From assembly GCF_003205615.1 (NCBI RefSeq), contig NZ_PYBV01000009.1:186001-250000 (forward strand): 64,000 nt of DNA. Direction: 5' to 3'. Below are positions 17,387 to 25,787 of this stretch, one piece after another. This stretch comes from Micromonospora arborensis (GTDB taxonomy: Bacteria; Actinomycetota; Actinomycetes; Mycobacteriales; Micromonosporaceae). The notes under the pieces are model-generated. The model saw only the letters and a list, made by a program, of their open reading frames with translations, had not been told where the DNA came from and ran no database searches. The translations under genes and the position numbers were made by a program. The stretch's first letter is position 1, and each line of letters opens with the position of its first letter.

Positions 17387-18142
17387 GTGTCGGAACGACC
17401 GAGCACCGCGCCGAACAGCAAGGACACACCCGGAGAGCTCCTGGCGTCGGTGGACGCGCTCCGACGGCGTACCCGGGTCGCCCGACACGCCTACTGGCTG
17501 CCGCTCGTGCTGTTCGGTCTCCTGATGGCGGTGGCCGCACCCCTCTACGTCGAGTCGGTCGAATCGCCCGCCCTGCGCGCCAACCAGGACAACCCCGCAC
17601 TGACCGGCCTCGGTGGGGACTTCCTCGAGCGCTCGGCGGCCCTCGGCTGGTACTGGCTGGCAGCGCTCATCGGCGGCTACCTGCTCAGCCTCTACTGGTA
17701 TCGGTGGCACGGCACGCGGGTGGGTGTGCAGACCCCGACCCGGGCGTACGTCATCGCCGGCATCGCGGGCACCCTGATCGGAATCGTGCTGCCGATCGCG
17801 CTGCGGTTCCTGTTGCTCAACACGGCGACGGTGGTTTCGAACGGGACCAGCTGGGCGACCATGCCGCTGTTGGGCATCTCCAATCGCGGCATGTTGCCGC
17901 ACCTGGTCATCGCGGTGGGTCTGCTGGTCCTCGCCCGCCTGGAACGCAGTCGCGGCCTCACGGCCGTGGTCGTCTGCTACGTCGCCGCAGTCGTCCTCGT
18001 TAACATCTACTTCGAGACCACGGACTTCGCACCGGGGGACCTGAGCCGCTTCAGCTTCCTGCTGGCGGCCCTGCTGCCCGCACCGATCCTGCTGGTCGGC
18101 GGCACCATCGCCCTCGTCGCCAGGAACAGGAAAACGTCATGA
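17387..18142 (+). CDS. Multi-pass membrane protein of unknown function
   Basis: The 251-residue protein has about six transmembrane segments (first LPLVLFGLLMAVAAPLYV; last FLLAALLPAPILLVGGTIALV). GTG 17387 was chosen because GGAGGG precedes it by five bases and a short hydrophilic N-terminus results. It overlaps the following regulator gene by ATGA, so the two are translationally coupled. There is no conserved domain I recognise. Confidence 0.75.
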   Translation: MSERPSTAPNSKDTPGELLASVDALRRRTRVARHAYWLPLVLFGLLMAVAAPLYVESVESPALRANQDNPALTGLGGDFLERSAALGWYWLAALIGGYLLSLYWYRWHGTRVGVQTPTRAYVIAGIAGTLIGIVLPIALRFLLLNTATVVSNGTSWATMPLLGISNRGMLPHLVIAVGLLVLARLERSRGLTAVVVCYVAAVVLVNIYFETTDFAPGDLSRFSFLLAALLPAPILLVGGTIALVARNRKTS

Positions 18143-18525
18143 GCAGCGCCGATGGCGCCAACGAAGCGGCCACCGGCCCTGGCAACGGTGGGCACCCGAC
18201 GAACGGCCTCAGCGACACCGTCCATCAGCGCAACCGGCTCGGCATCCTCACCATCGCCGCGGAGGCCGAGCGGGTCGAGGTCGCCTACCTGCGCGACGCG
18301 CTCGAACTCACCGCCGGCAACCTCTCCCGACACCTCGCCGTCCTGGAGGAGGCCGACCTGATCCAGATCGAGAGGGGCTACCACGGTCGCCGGCCCAAGA
18401 CCTGGATCAGGATCACCCAGCAGGGGCAGACCGCGTTGACCGCCGAGATCAACGCGCTGCGGGAACTCCTCCACCGTCACCAACGGTTGGGCAGCGCCTC
18501 GCGGCCGAACGGGCACGAGCAATGA
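18139..18525 (+). CDS. Winged-helix transcriptional regulator (MarR/HTH_34-like)
   Basis: The 128-residue protein has a winged-helix domain: NRLGILTIAAEAERVEVAYL, LELTAGNLSRHLAVLEEADL (recognition helix) and a basic wing RGYHGRRPKTWIRITQQG. This fits single-domain HTH_34/MarR-type regulators. It is coupled to the membrane protein upstream by an ATGA overlap; such pairs often have the regulator repress its own operon, and a palindrome at 17338-17350 could be the site. The ligand is unknown. Confidence 0.82.
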   Translation: MSSADGANEAATGPGNGGHPTNGLSDTVHQRNRLGILTIAAEAERVEVAYLRDALELTAGNLSRHLAVLEEADLIQIERGYHGRRPKTWIRITQQGQTALTAEINALRELLHRHQRLGSASRPNGHEQ

Positions 18526-18556
18526 GCTGTCGTACGGACGGGTTAGGTTGTCGTTC

Positions 18557-18994
18557 ATGAATGCGTCGATGCCAGCACAGGACCCGACCCCTCGGCGCGT
18601 GGAGCGCCAGGAGACGCCCGTCCTGTTCCTCTCCACGGCCGACGAGCCGGATGCGATCACCGAGGCATGGGCCCGCCTGGAGGAGATCGTCGGGTCACTC
18701 CAGGGCCGGAAGTTCTTCGGGGTCTTCGGCCCGCCCGATGGGGCGTACCGCGTCTGCCTGCAGGTTCGGGGCGACGACGATGCCGCGTTGAGCGGGCTCC
18801 AGTCGGGGTCGATCCCCGGCGGCCACTACCTGTCGACGACCGTGCAGGGTGAGCCGCCTGAGATCTACTCGCACATCCCCACCCGATACGCAGAGCTCAA
18901 CCAGGTGGCCGACCACGACACGACGCGTCCCAGCATCGAGTTCTACCGTCGGCGCGACGAGATCGACCTGTTGGTCCCGGTGAAGGCCCGATAG
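18557..18994 (+). CDS. GyrI-like small-molecule-binding domain protein
   Basis: The 145-residue protein resembles the stand-alone GyrI/AraC-effector-binding fold: a paired beta-alpha-beta-beta arrangement with KFFGVFGPPDGAYRVCLQVR and a C-terminal segment PSIEFYRRRDEIDLLVPVK. TAGGTT at 18544-18549 lies seven bases before ATG 18557, which suggests a leaderless transcript. The assignment is moderate; the role is probably ligand binding. Confidence 0.6.
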   Translation: MNASMPAQDPTPRRVERQETPVLFLSTADEPDAITEAWARLEEIVGSLQGRKFFGVFGPPDGAYRVCLQVRGDDDAALSGLQSGSIPGGHYLSTTVQGEPPEIYSHIPTRYAELNQVADHDTTRPSIEFYRRRDEIDLLVPVKAR

Positions 18995-19006
18995 CAGCGG
19001 GCCTGC

Positions 19007-19141
19007 CTACTGCCCCCAGCGCTCGGCGGGTCGGCAGTCAGCTCCCGGTTCGCCGACGTCCTCCGCGAGCGTCCACGAGCCGGTCAACCGGAACACGTGG
19101 TTGTAGGCCACCCGGGCGTACCGGCCGAAGAGCCGGCCGTG
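19007..19141 (-). pseudogene. Fragment of an ECF sigma factor gene (region 2)
   Basis: One minus-strand frame between a TGA (19142-19144) and a TAG (19007-19009) encodes LFGRYARVAYNHVFRLTG followed by SWTLAEDV. This matches the start of region 2 of ECF-type sigma factors, where the text normally continues into a VSxTFLxAWR-type helix. Here it changes after AEDV into unrelated sequence and has no start codon. I read it as a decayed or truncated sigma gene; a longer shadow frame through the ABC ATPase gene is not involved. Confidence 0.5.
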
Positions 19142-19201
19142 TCAGTGGCCGTGTCAGGGCCGCGACAGGGCGGTGACAGGCCAGCCGCCGATGGTAGGTG
19201 C

Positions 19202-20146
19202 ATGACGAGTTCAGCGATTGCAGTTTCCGGGCTGCGAAAGGCATACAAGGACAAGGTCGTGCTCGATGGCATCGACCTGGATGTCCCCGCGGGCACGATC
19301 TTCTCCCTGCTCGGCCCGAACGGGGCGGGCAAGACGACGACGGTGAACGTGCTGACCACGTTGGTGAAGGCCGACGGTGGGACCGTACGCATCGCCGGAC
19401 ACGATGCCGCCACCCAGGCCAAGGCGGTACGCGCGGCAATCGGGGTCACTGGTCAGTTCGCGGCCGTGGACGAGCTGCTGACCGGTCGGGAGAACCTGCA
19501 GCTGATGGTGGACCTGAGCCAGGTGCCCGCCAAGGACGGCAGGCGGGTCGTCGCGGAGTTGCTGGAGCGGTTCGATCTGACGGAGTCGGCGCAGAAGCCG
19601 GTGTCGACCTATTCCGGCGGTATGCGCCGCAAGCTGGACCTGGCGATGACGCTCGTCGGCGACCCGCGGATCATCTTCCTCGACGAGCCGACGACGGGCC
19701 TGGATCCGCGCAGCCGCCGCACGATGTGGTCGATCATCCGGGACCTGGTGGCCGACGGTGTGACGATCTTCCTCACCACCCAGTACCTCGAGGAAGCCGA
19801 CCAACTCGCCGACCGGATCGCCGTACTCGACCAGGGGCGCGTCGTCGCCCAGGGCACGCCCGACGAGCTCAAGCGCCAGATCCCCGGCACCCACGTCCGG
19901 CTCCAGTTCACCACCGTCGCCGAACTCGACGCCGCAGCCCGGGTGCTCAGCGACTCCACCCGAGACGACGAGGCACTGGCCCTGCGCGTTCCCAGTGACG
20001 GCGGGACCGCCTCTCTGCGTGCCCTGCTGGACCGGCTCGACGAGTACGCGATCACCGCCGAAGGGTTCTCCGTGCAAACGCCGGACCTCGATGACGTCTT
20101 CCTCGCCCTGACGGGCACCCGCACCCCGGAGGTTTCCGCGAAATGA
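19202..20146 (+). CDS. ABC transporter ATP-binding protein, DrrA-like
   Basis: The 314-residue ATPase has Walker A GPNGAGKTTT, Q-loop TGQFAAVDELLTG, signature YSGGMRRKLDLA, Walker B IIFLDEPTTGLDPRSR and the C-terminal DrrA-family domain ending LDDVFLALTG. The DrrA family drives efflux of daunorubicin-like or other hydrophobic compounds with a DrrB permease. ATG 19202 has AGGTG five bases upstream. It overlaps the permease gene by ATGA. Cytoplasmic face of the membrane. Confidence 0.92.
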   Translation: MTSSAIAVSGLRKAYKDKVVLDGIDLDVPAGTIFSLLGPNGAGKTTTVNVLTTLVKADGGTVRIAGHDAATQAKAVRAAIGVTGQFAAVDELLTGRENLQLMVDLSQVPAKDGRRVVAELLERFDLTESAQKPVSTYSGGMRRKLDLAMTLVGDPRIIFLDEPTTGLDPRSRRTMWSIIRDLVADGVTIFLTTQYLEEADQLADRIAVLDQGRVVAQGTPDELKRQIPGTHVRLQFTTVAELDAAARVLSDSTRDDEALALRVPSDGGTASLRALLDRLDEYAITAEGFSVQTPDLDDVFLALTGTRTPEVSAK

Positions 20147-20892
20147 GCGCCAAGTCCCACTCGATCGTCATGCTGCGTCGCAACTTCAAGCACATCGCCC
20201 GGAACCCGACCTCGGTGTTCAACGCGGTCCTGATGCCGATCGTGATCATGTTGATGTTCGTGTACATGTTCGGCGACGCCTTCAACGTCGGTGTCGACTA
20301 CATCGACTACGCCACTCCGGGCCTGATGCTGTTGGCGGTCTGCTACGGGCTGGGGGCCACCGCGACGGCGGTGAACTCCGACATGACGAAGGGCATCATC
20401 AACCGGTTCAAAGTCATGCACGTCTCCCGAGGTGCGGTGCTGACCGGTCACGTCGTCGCCAGCGTACTGACCAACCTGGTCGCCATCGCGGCCCTGGTCG
20501 GGGTGGCCTTCCTGCTCGGATTCAGCCCGTCGGCGAGTCTCCTCGGCTGGCTCGGCGCGATCGGCCTCATCGTGCTGCTCGGTGTCGCCGCCGGCTGGCT
20601 CACGGTCGCCCTGGGGCTTTCGGCGAAGTCTCCGGAGACGGCGGGCCTGGCCTCCGTACCCCTGGTCATGCTGCCGTTCTTCAGCAGCGCGATCGTGCCG
20701 GCCGACAAGATGGGCCCCGGGCTCCGGGAGTTCGCGGAATACCAGCCCTTCACGCCGATCATCGAGACCCTGCGCGGGCTCCTCGCCGGCACGCCGTCCT
20801 CCAGCGACGCGATCACCGCCATCGCCTGGTGCGTCGGCATCGCCCTCGTCGGCTACCTGTGGGCGCGGTCCACGTTCACGAAGCGAGCGTGA
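20143..20892 (+). CDS. ABC-2 type permease, DrrB-like
   Basis: The 249-residue protein has six predicted transmembrane segments and the ABC-2 features RNFKHIARNPTSVFNAVLMP, AVCYGLGATATAVNSDMTKG (the cytoplasmic coupling segment) and a C-terminal FTPIIETLRGLLAG. Its start overlaps the ATPase stop (ATGA), and its last 17 bases overlap the end of the convergent BTAD regulator gene. It forms the membrane half of the exporter. Confidence 0.9.
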   Translation: MSAKSHSIVMLRRNFKHIARNPTSVFNAVLMPIVIMLMFVYMFGDAFNVGVDYIDYATPGLMLLAVCYGLGATATAVNSDMTKGIINRFKVMHVSRGAVLTGHVVASVLTNLVAIAALVGVAFLLGFSPSASLLGWLGAIGLIVLLGVAAGWLTVALGLSAKSPETAGLASVPLVMLPFFSSAIVPADKMGPGLREFAEYQPFTPIIETLRGLLAGTPSSSDAITAIAWCVGIALVGYLWARSTFTKRA

Positions 20893-23800
20893 CCGCGACC
20901 AGCTCACCCCAGCTCGTCCGAGTGCCTTCCAGCGCCGCCTCCGCGAATCTCACTTCGCCGAGGCGGCGCCGCACTGTCCCCTCGATCCGGGCGACATCCG
21001 GCTGGGAATGATCCTGCCGTCCGCGCACGGCGGTGCTCGCGGCGAGCAGTCGCGCGGCCTGCTCGTACTGGTCACGGCGGAGCGCCAGGTCCGCGACTCC
21101 GACGAGTACCTGCGCGATCGACGGTGCGTGCCCCAACTCGGCTGCGGCCGTGCAGGCCGAGGAGTGGTGGCTGCGCGCCTCGTCGAGATCCTCGGCGACA
21201 TACCCGAGCAGGTCGTGTGTCATCACGCGGATGTGCGCCTGCTTCGCCTCGTCGCGCAGCAGGGTCGTCACGACACCGACCTGCCGGGCCACCTCGTCGG
21301 CGTCGCCACGCCAGCGAGCGAGTTCCGCCTGCGACAGGGCCAGCACGGCCAGCGCACCCGGCCACGTGACCCGTTCCGCGGATCGCCGCGCTGCGGCGAC
21401 GGCAGCCGCGCTGGACTCCTCATCACCCAGCAGCCAGTACAGCTGAGCCTGCCGCGACCGCATCCGGATGATGTCCTCGACGGTGCCAACTTCGGTGACG
21501 ACCGCGATCGCCTCTTCGTAGTGCTCGCACGCACCGGCGAAGTCACCGCGTCCGGCAATCAACTCCGCCAACTCGCTGAGGGCGAAGGAGATCCCGAACC
21601 GTTCACCGAGCACCCGGAACTCGGCGAGCGCCGACTCGAGGTTCGCGTCCACGTCCCGGCCGTCCTGACCGAGGATGATCCGCATCTTGCCGAGCTGCAG
21701 CCGGGCCAGTGCGCGTACCCAGGGATCCTGCTCGTCCAGCAGCGGTTCCCACGCGGAAAGGACCGCGCCCGGGTCCTGCAACATGCCTTCCAACGGGACG
21801 ACGAGCGCCGTCCCCGGGTGCCCGGAGTGACTGCGCTGGCTGAACTCGTACGCCCTGTGGATCCACTCCGCCGCCTGGCGCTCGTCGCCCGGCCCCGAGT
21901 TCAGGAAGAGCACGACGAGCGCGTACACCGTGGCCCGGATCTCGTCGGTCACCTCTCCGGGCGTCTCGGTGGCCGCCGTGATCAGCTCCATGCCCTCGGT
22001 CCGGTGGCCGCCGAGCCACCAGTACCAGCCGGCACCCGCGGCCAGCCGCATCGCCGCGTGCGCGTCGCCGGCCGCGAGCGCACCGCGCATCGCGGAGCCG
22101 ATGTTGTCGTGCTCGACTTCGAGAATGGCGAGCCAGGTCACCTGTTCCGCGCGGCGAAGCTGCGGCTCGGCGGTCTCGGTGAGTTCGGTGAAGTACGCCA
22201 GATGCGCGTGGCGTGCCAGGTCCGATTCCCCCGCCTCGGCGAGCCGCTGCGCCGCGTACTCCTTGATCGTGCCGAGCATCCGGTAGCGCGGGGCCTCGTC
22301 GCCCTCGGCGACCAGCAGTGACTTCTCGGCCAGCGCGGTGACCAACTCGAGCACGTCCTCCTGGTCGACCTCGTGGCCGGCGCAGACCCGTTCGGCCGCT
22401 TCCAGGCTCACCCCGCCGGAAAACACCGAGAGCCTACGCAGGACCGCTCGTTCGGCGTCGGTCAGCAACTCCCAGCTCCAGTCGACCACCGCGCGCAGCG
22501 TCCGGTGCCGGGCCAACGCGGTACGGCTGCCGCCGGTCAGGAGGCGGAACCGGTCGTCGAGCCGCCTGGCGAGCTGGTCGACGGACATGGTGCGCAACCT
22601 GGCCGCGGCCAGCTCGATCGCCAGCGGCATCCCGTCCAGCGCCCGACAGACCCGCGCCATCGTCGCCAACGTGTGCGCGTCGACCGCCAGATCCCTACGC
22701 ACCGCGCCCGCCCGGTCCAGCAGCAACCGGACGGCGGGAGAGGATTCGATCTCGTCAGGGCCGGCGTCGACGTCCGGCAAGGCCAGCGGCACGACCGGCC
22801 ACAGCGCCTCACCGGTGATGCCGAGCGGTTCCCTGCTCGTCGCCAGGATCCGCAGCCGCCGGCACTCCCCGAGAAGTCGATGGGCGACCGCCGCCGCCGA
22901 CTCGATCACGTGCTCGCAGTTGTCCAGAATCAGTAGCGTCTCCCGTTCGCGGATCGCGGAGACGAGCCGGTCGATCAACTCCATGCTCGGTGCCTCGCCG
23001 AGCAGAGCGTCCCGAAGCCCGAGCCCGGCGAGGGTCGCCTGCACCACGTCACCGTCGGCGCCGATGGCGGCGAGCTCCACGAGCCAGGCGCCGTCCGGCA
23101 GGTCGTCGAGCATCCTGCGCGCGGTCTCCGTGGCCAGCCGGGTCTTTCCCGAGCCGCCCGGCCCGATCAGGGTCGTGAGCCGGTGTTCGGCGACGAGCGC
23201 GCCGACCTCGGCGACAGCTTCGTCCTTGCCGACGAAGCTGCTCAGCTCGGCTCGCAGGTTGGTCTTCCGGTTCTCCTCCCGCCGTCCCAACTCACCCCGC
23301 AGCAGCGCGACGTGCAACGCCGAGAGCTCCGGCGAGGGGTCGACGCCCAGCGCGTCGGCCAGGGCCTCGCTGGTGCGCTGGTAGACGAGCAGCGCCTCGT
23401 TGTCCCGACCGCTCGCGGCGAGGGCACGCATCAACGCGATGACAAGCCGTTCCCGCACCGGGTGTGCGGCCACCAGGTCGGTCAACTCCGCGACCAGCTC
23501 CGGACCCTGGCCGAGACTGACCTCGACGTCGAAGCGATCTTCCAGGGCGGACAGGCGCAGCCTCTCCAGCCGGGTGACGACCGCGTCGAACGCCGCGCTG
23601 TCGGCCAGACCGACGTCCTGCATGGCCGTACCGCGCCACAGGGCGAGGGCCTCGCGCAACCGCCGAATCCGCTGCGTGCCCTCGTCATCGCGCGCCTGGG
23701 CGACGAGGCGTTCGAACCGTACGGCGTCGACGACGCCGGGTTCCACCGTCAACCGGTAGCCGTCCGTCTGCCCCTCGATCGACCCTTCCGGCAGCACCTT

Positions 23801-24022
23801 CCGCAGCCGGGAAACCAGGCGGTGCAAGGAGTTCGCCGCATCGGAGGGCGGTTGTTCGCCCCAGATCCAGTCGACCAGAGTCGCCTTCGAGACCACCTGT
23901 CCCGGGTTGAGCGCGAGGGCGGTCAACAGTCCGCGCAAACGCGCACCCGGCACGTCGGTCAAGGCGCCGTCGTCCGTGCGAACCTCGAATGGACCAAGCA
24001 TCCTGACCTGCACCTGGCACAT
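20876..24022 (-). CDS. BTAD-domain (AfsR/SARP-type) transcriptional regulator with ATPase and TPR-like region
   Basis: The roughly 1048-residue protein starts with an OmpR-like winged helix (about 1-95, VQVRMLGPFEVR), then a bacterial transcriptional activator domain (about 95-235, containing RFERLVAQA and DVEVSLGQGPELVAEL). An AAA/NB-ARC-type domain follows with Walker A GPGGSGKTRLATE at about 287-297 and LLILDNCEHVIES. The rest is a long helical, TPR-like C-terminus. This is the AfsR/large SARP layout. ATG 24022 is given; GTG 24013 and ATG 24001 are alternatives. It is convergent with the DrrAB-like exporter, whose last gene it overlaps, and could regulate it. Confidence 0.9.
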   Translation of the reverse strand: MCQVQVRMLGPFEVRTDDGALTDVPGARLRGLLTALALNPGQVVSKATLVDWIWGEQPPSDAANSLHRLVSRLRKVLPEGSIEGQTDGYRLTVEPGVVDAVRFERLVAQARDDEGTQRIRRLREALALWRGTAMQDVGLADSAAFDAVVTRLERLRLSALEDRFDVEVSLGQGPELVAELTDLVAAHPVRERLVIALMRALAASGRDNEALLVYQRTSEALADALGVDPSPELSALHVALLRGELGRREENRKTNLRAELSSFVGKDEAVAEVGALVAEHRLTTLIGPGGSGKTRLATETARRMLDDLPDGAWLVELAAIGADGDVVQATLAGLGLRDALLGEAPSMELIDRLVSAIRERETLLILDNCEHVIESAAAVAHRLLGECRRLRILATSREPLGITGEALWPVVPLALPDVDAGPDEIESSPAVRLLLDRAGAVRRDLAVDAHTLATMARVCRALDGMPLAIELAAARLRTMSVDQLARRLDDRFRLLTGGSRTALARHRTLRAVVDWSWELLTDAERAVLRRLSVFSGGVSLEAAERVCAGHEVDQEDVLELVTALAEKSLLVAEGDEAPRYRMLGTIKEYAAQRLAEAGESDLARHAHLAYFTELTETAEPQLRRAEQVTWLAILEVEHDNIGSAMRGALAAGDAHAAMRLAAGAGWYWWLGGHRTEGMELITAATETPGEVTDEIRATVYALVVLFLNSGPGDERQAAEWIHRAYEFSQRSHSGHPGTALVVPLEGMLQDPGAVLSAWEPLLDEQDPWVRALARLQLGKMRIILGQDGRDVDANLESALAEFRVLGERFGISFALSELAELIAGRGDFAGACEHYEEAIAVVTEVGTVEDIIRMRSRQAQLYWLLGDEESSAAAVAAARRSAERVTWPGALAVLALSQAELARWRGDADEVARQVGVVTTLLRDEAKQAHIRVMTHDLLGYVAEDLDEARSHHSSACTAAAELGHAPSIAQVLVGVADLALRRDQYEQAARLLAASTAVRGRQDHSQPDVARIEGTVRRRLGEVRFAEAALEGTRTSWGELVAVTLAS

Positions 24023-24164
24023 CTTGCCATGGGCGTGAGAAAGATCCGCATTGCCGATCAGCTGGCTGTGGCGTACACGTGGCCGTGGAATGTCGAAGCC
24101 TCCGAGTGCCGCCAACAGGGTGCCGAGCACCGTGGCGAATCCGGTGGACCTGCACCCGAAGCAG

Positions 24165-24746
24165 TCACGGCATAACGTCGTCCGTCGAGTGCGCCTCGCT
24201 ACCGGTACTGACCCCTACATCGGGCACGCCCCGGAAACTTGTCCTCACCCATGTGATGATCGCCAATAGCACCAGCAGCATCGCGCCCCCAGCACCGATG
24301 AGGACTGCGTACGGTGCGGCGGCGTCCGTCGCGCTGATCCAGCTCGGCACCCCGGCGTCGTGGACGATGCCCAGTCGCTTTGGATCGCTGCCGTCGTTCG
24401 GCGCGGCCAGCGCCCCGACGACGCCGTACGCGGCGAGCAACCCGCAGACCGGCCCGATGATTCCGGGCGACCGCGATCCGGCGACGCGTGCCCGTCGTGC
24501 CGCGATCCACAAGATCGGCACCAGCACCGCCGTCACACCCAACCGCAGGTAGGCGAAGGCTCCCTCCAGCAGGTAGGCGGTCGCTCCGTTCATGCTGCTG
24601 CCGTAGTTGAACAGCTCTTTGAAGTGGAGCAGATCCCAGACTGTCGCGGCTGCGTTGATCAGCAGTCCGGCGCTGAGCACCGCGATCGGGATCGGCATCC
24701 AGGTGAGCTGCTGTCGATGTCGAGGCAACGCGGCGCCGAAGGTCAC
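24165..24746 (-). CDS. Multi-pass membrane protein of unknown function
   Basis: The 193-residue protein has four hydrophobic segments (PIPIAVLSAGLLINAAATVW; AYLRLGVTAVLVPILWIAA; GIIGPVCGLLAAYGVVGALAA; AVLIGAGGAMLLVLLAIITWV) and a short hydrophilic C-terminus. GTG 24746 was chosen: a TACGTT hexamer ends seven bases before it, suggesting leaderless expression; TTG 24755 would also be in frame. There is no recognised family. Confidence 0.65.
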   Translation of the reverse strand: MTFGAALPRHRQQLTWMPIPIAVLSAGLLINAAATVWDLLHFKELFNYGSSMNGATAYLLEGAFAYLRLGVTAVLVPILWIAARRARVAGSRSPGIIGPVCGLLAAYGVVGALAAPNDGSDPKRLGIVHDAGVPSWISATDAAAPYAVLIGAGGAMLLVLLAIITWVRTSFRGVPDVGVSTGSEAHSTDDVMP

Positions 24747-24866
24747 GGCGGCCAACGTACAAGACAGTTGTGCGTGAATGGTGATGCTGGCGTAAAGGTG
24801 CCGGGTACGTCGTCGGTGACGTGGAGAAACCGACTGCCCAAGACGGGCGACAGGGCCGATACGGCG

Positions 24867-25343
24867 TCAGCCGGCCAGGTCGTCGCCTGCGCTGTGCCTG
24901 CGACGATCGCTCGCGCCTTGCAGGATGGCCGCGACGGCGGCGGCCACCACCGAGAGAAGCGTCAGCAGCAAGGCCGGCGCCACGACACCTGTGATGTCTT
25001 CGCCGGTGCCGCGCGCCAGCACCATGACCGTGGCGATCCCCGCCACCAACAAGCCACCGATGGCCAGCGCGAGGTACTTGACGATCCTGAAGACGTTTGT
25101 TGCTTTCCTGGCCATAGTCCACCTCGCAAGGTCCGTCGCGCGCTCCCGGATGATGCCCGCGAAAGTTTCGGTGAAGATCCAGAGGATGAAGGCGCCATGT
25201 CCACGGCCCTCGGTTCCGGCCCGTTCACGGCAGAGGTCGGTGAACGTCTGCTCCATGCTGTCGGCGAAGCGTTCGCGGTACGGCCTCGGATAGAGACCGA
25301 GCAGCCTTCGGTACCAGCGCCGATATCGCGTCTGTCCGTCCAT
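24867..25343 (-). CDS. Membrane protein with permease-prefix-like N-terminus, PadR operon partner
   Basis: The 158-residue protein begins RYRRWYRRLLGLYPRPYRER, a basic helical N-terminus like the prefix domain of ABC-type permeases and their regulators, followed by two or three transmembrane segments (VFRIVKYLALAIGGLLVAGI, VVAPALLLTLLSVVAAAVAA). ATG 25343 comes one base after the PadR stop codon, so the genes are almost certainly co-transcribed and coupled. The function is unknown; PadR-controlled membrane proteins of this kind often respond to envelope or lipophilic stress. Confidence 0.75.
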   Translation of the reverse strand: MDGQTRYRRWYRRLLGLYPRPYRERFADSMEQTFTDLCRERAGTEGRGHGAFILWIFTETFAGIIRERATDLARWTMARKATNVFRIVKYLALAIGGLLVAGIATVMVLARGTGEDITGVVAPALLLTLLSVVAAAVAAILQGASDRRRHSAGDDLAG

Positions 25344-25344
25344 G

Positions 25345-25701
25345 TCAGGCACCCATTGCCTTGGGTATGAGGGATCGCTCGTGGGCGACCGCGACGACCT
25401 GGCGGTATCGCTGCAACTCCGCTGCGAGGGTCTGTTGGCCGAGCGCGGTGATGCCGTAGTAGACGCGGCGCTCATCGTCCAGGTTCGGGTCGATCTTCTT
25501 GTCGCTCTCGCGGATCAAGCCCGCTTCGGTCATCCGGCGGATCGAGCCATAAAGCGTTCCTGGCCCCATCCTGACTTTTCCCTCGGAGTCGGACTCGACC
25601 TGTTTCATGATCCCGTAGCCATGGCGTTCCTGGGTCGAGAGCACGAGCAGGATGTGAAGCACCGCAGGGGTGAGGGGCCCGTCGGTTCTGGTGCTCGCCA
25701 T
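25345..25701 (-). CDS. PadR family transcriptional regulator
   Basis: The 118-residue protein has the PadR winged helix: LTPAVLHILLVLSTQERHGY, GPGTLYGSIRRMTEAGLI and the wing DERRVYYGITALGQQTL, with a short C-terminal dimerisation helix. It is the first gene of a two-gene operon. A perfect palindrome (25712-25730) lies immediately upstream of ATG 25701, overlapping the likely -10, so the gene is probably autorepressed and released by an unknown ligand. Confidence 0.93.
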   Translation of the reverse strand: MASTRTDGPLTPAVLHILLVLSTQERHGYGIMKQVESDSEGKVRMGPGTLYGSIRRMTEAGLIRESDKKIDPNLDDERRVYYGITALGQQTLAAELQRYRQVVAVAHERSLIPKAMGA

Positions 25702-25711
25702 GAGTCGAAAC

Positions 25712-25730
25712 TATATCCGCGACGGATATA
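25712..25730 (-). promoter_or_regulatory. PadR operator overlapping the promoter
   Basis: TATATCCG-CGA-CGGATATA has perfect 8-bp arms with a 3-base spacer, 10 bases upstream of the PadR start. The -10-like TATAGT (minus strand, about 25709-25714) overlaps one arm, so binding would block transcription. Confidence 0.75.
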
Positions 25731-25787
25731 CTTCAAGCGAAAACGCCGGTTCTCGCGGTACAGATGCACCGAGGCTTCGAGGCGCGG

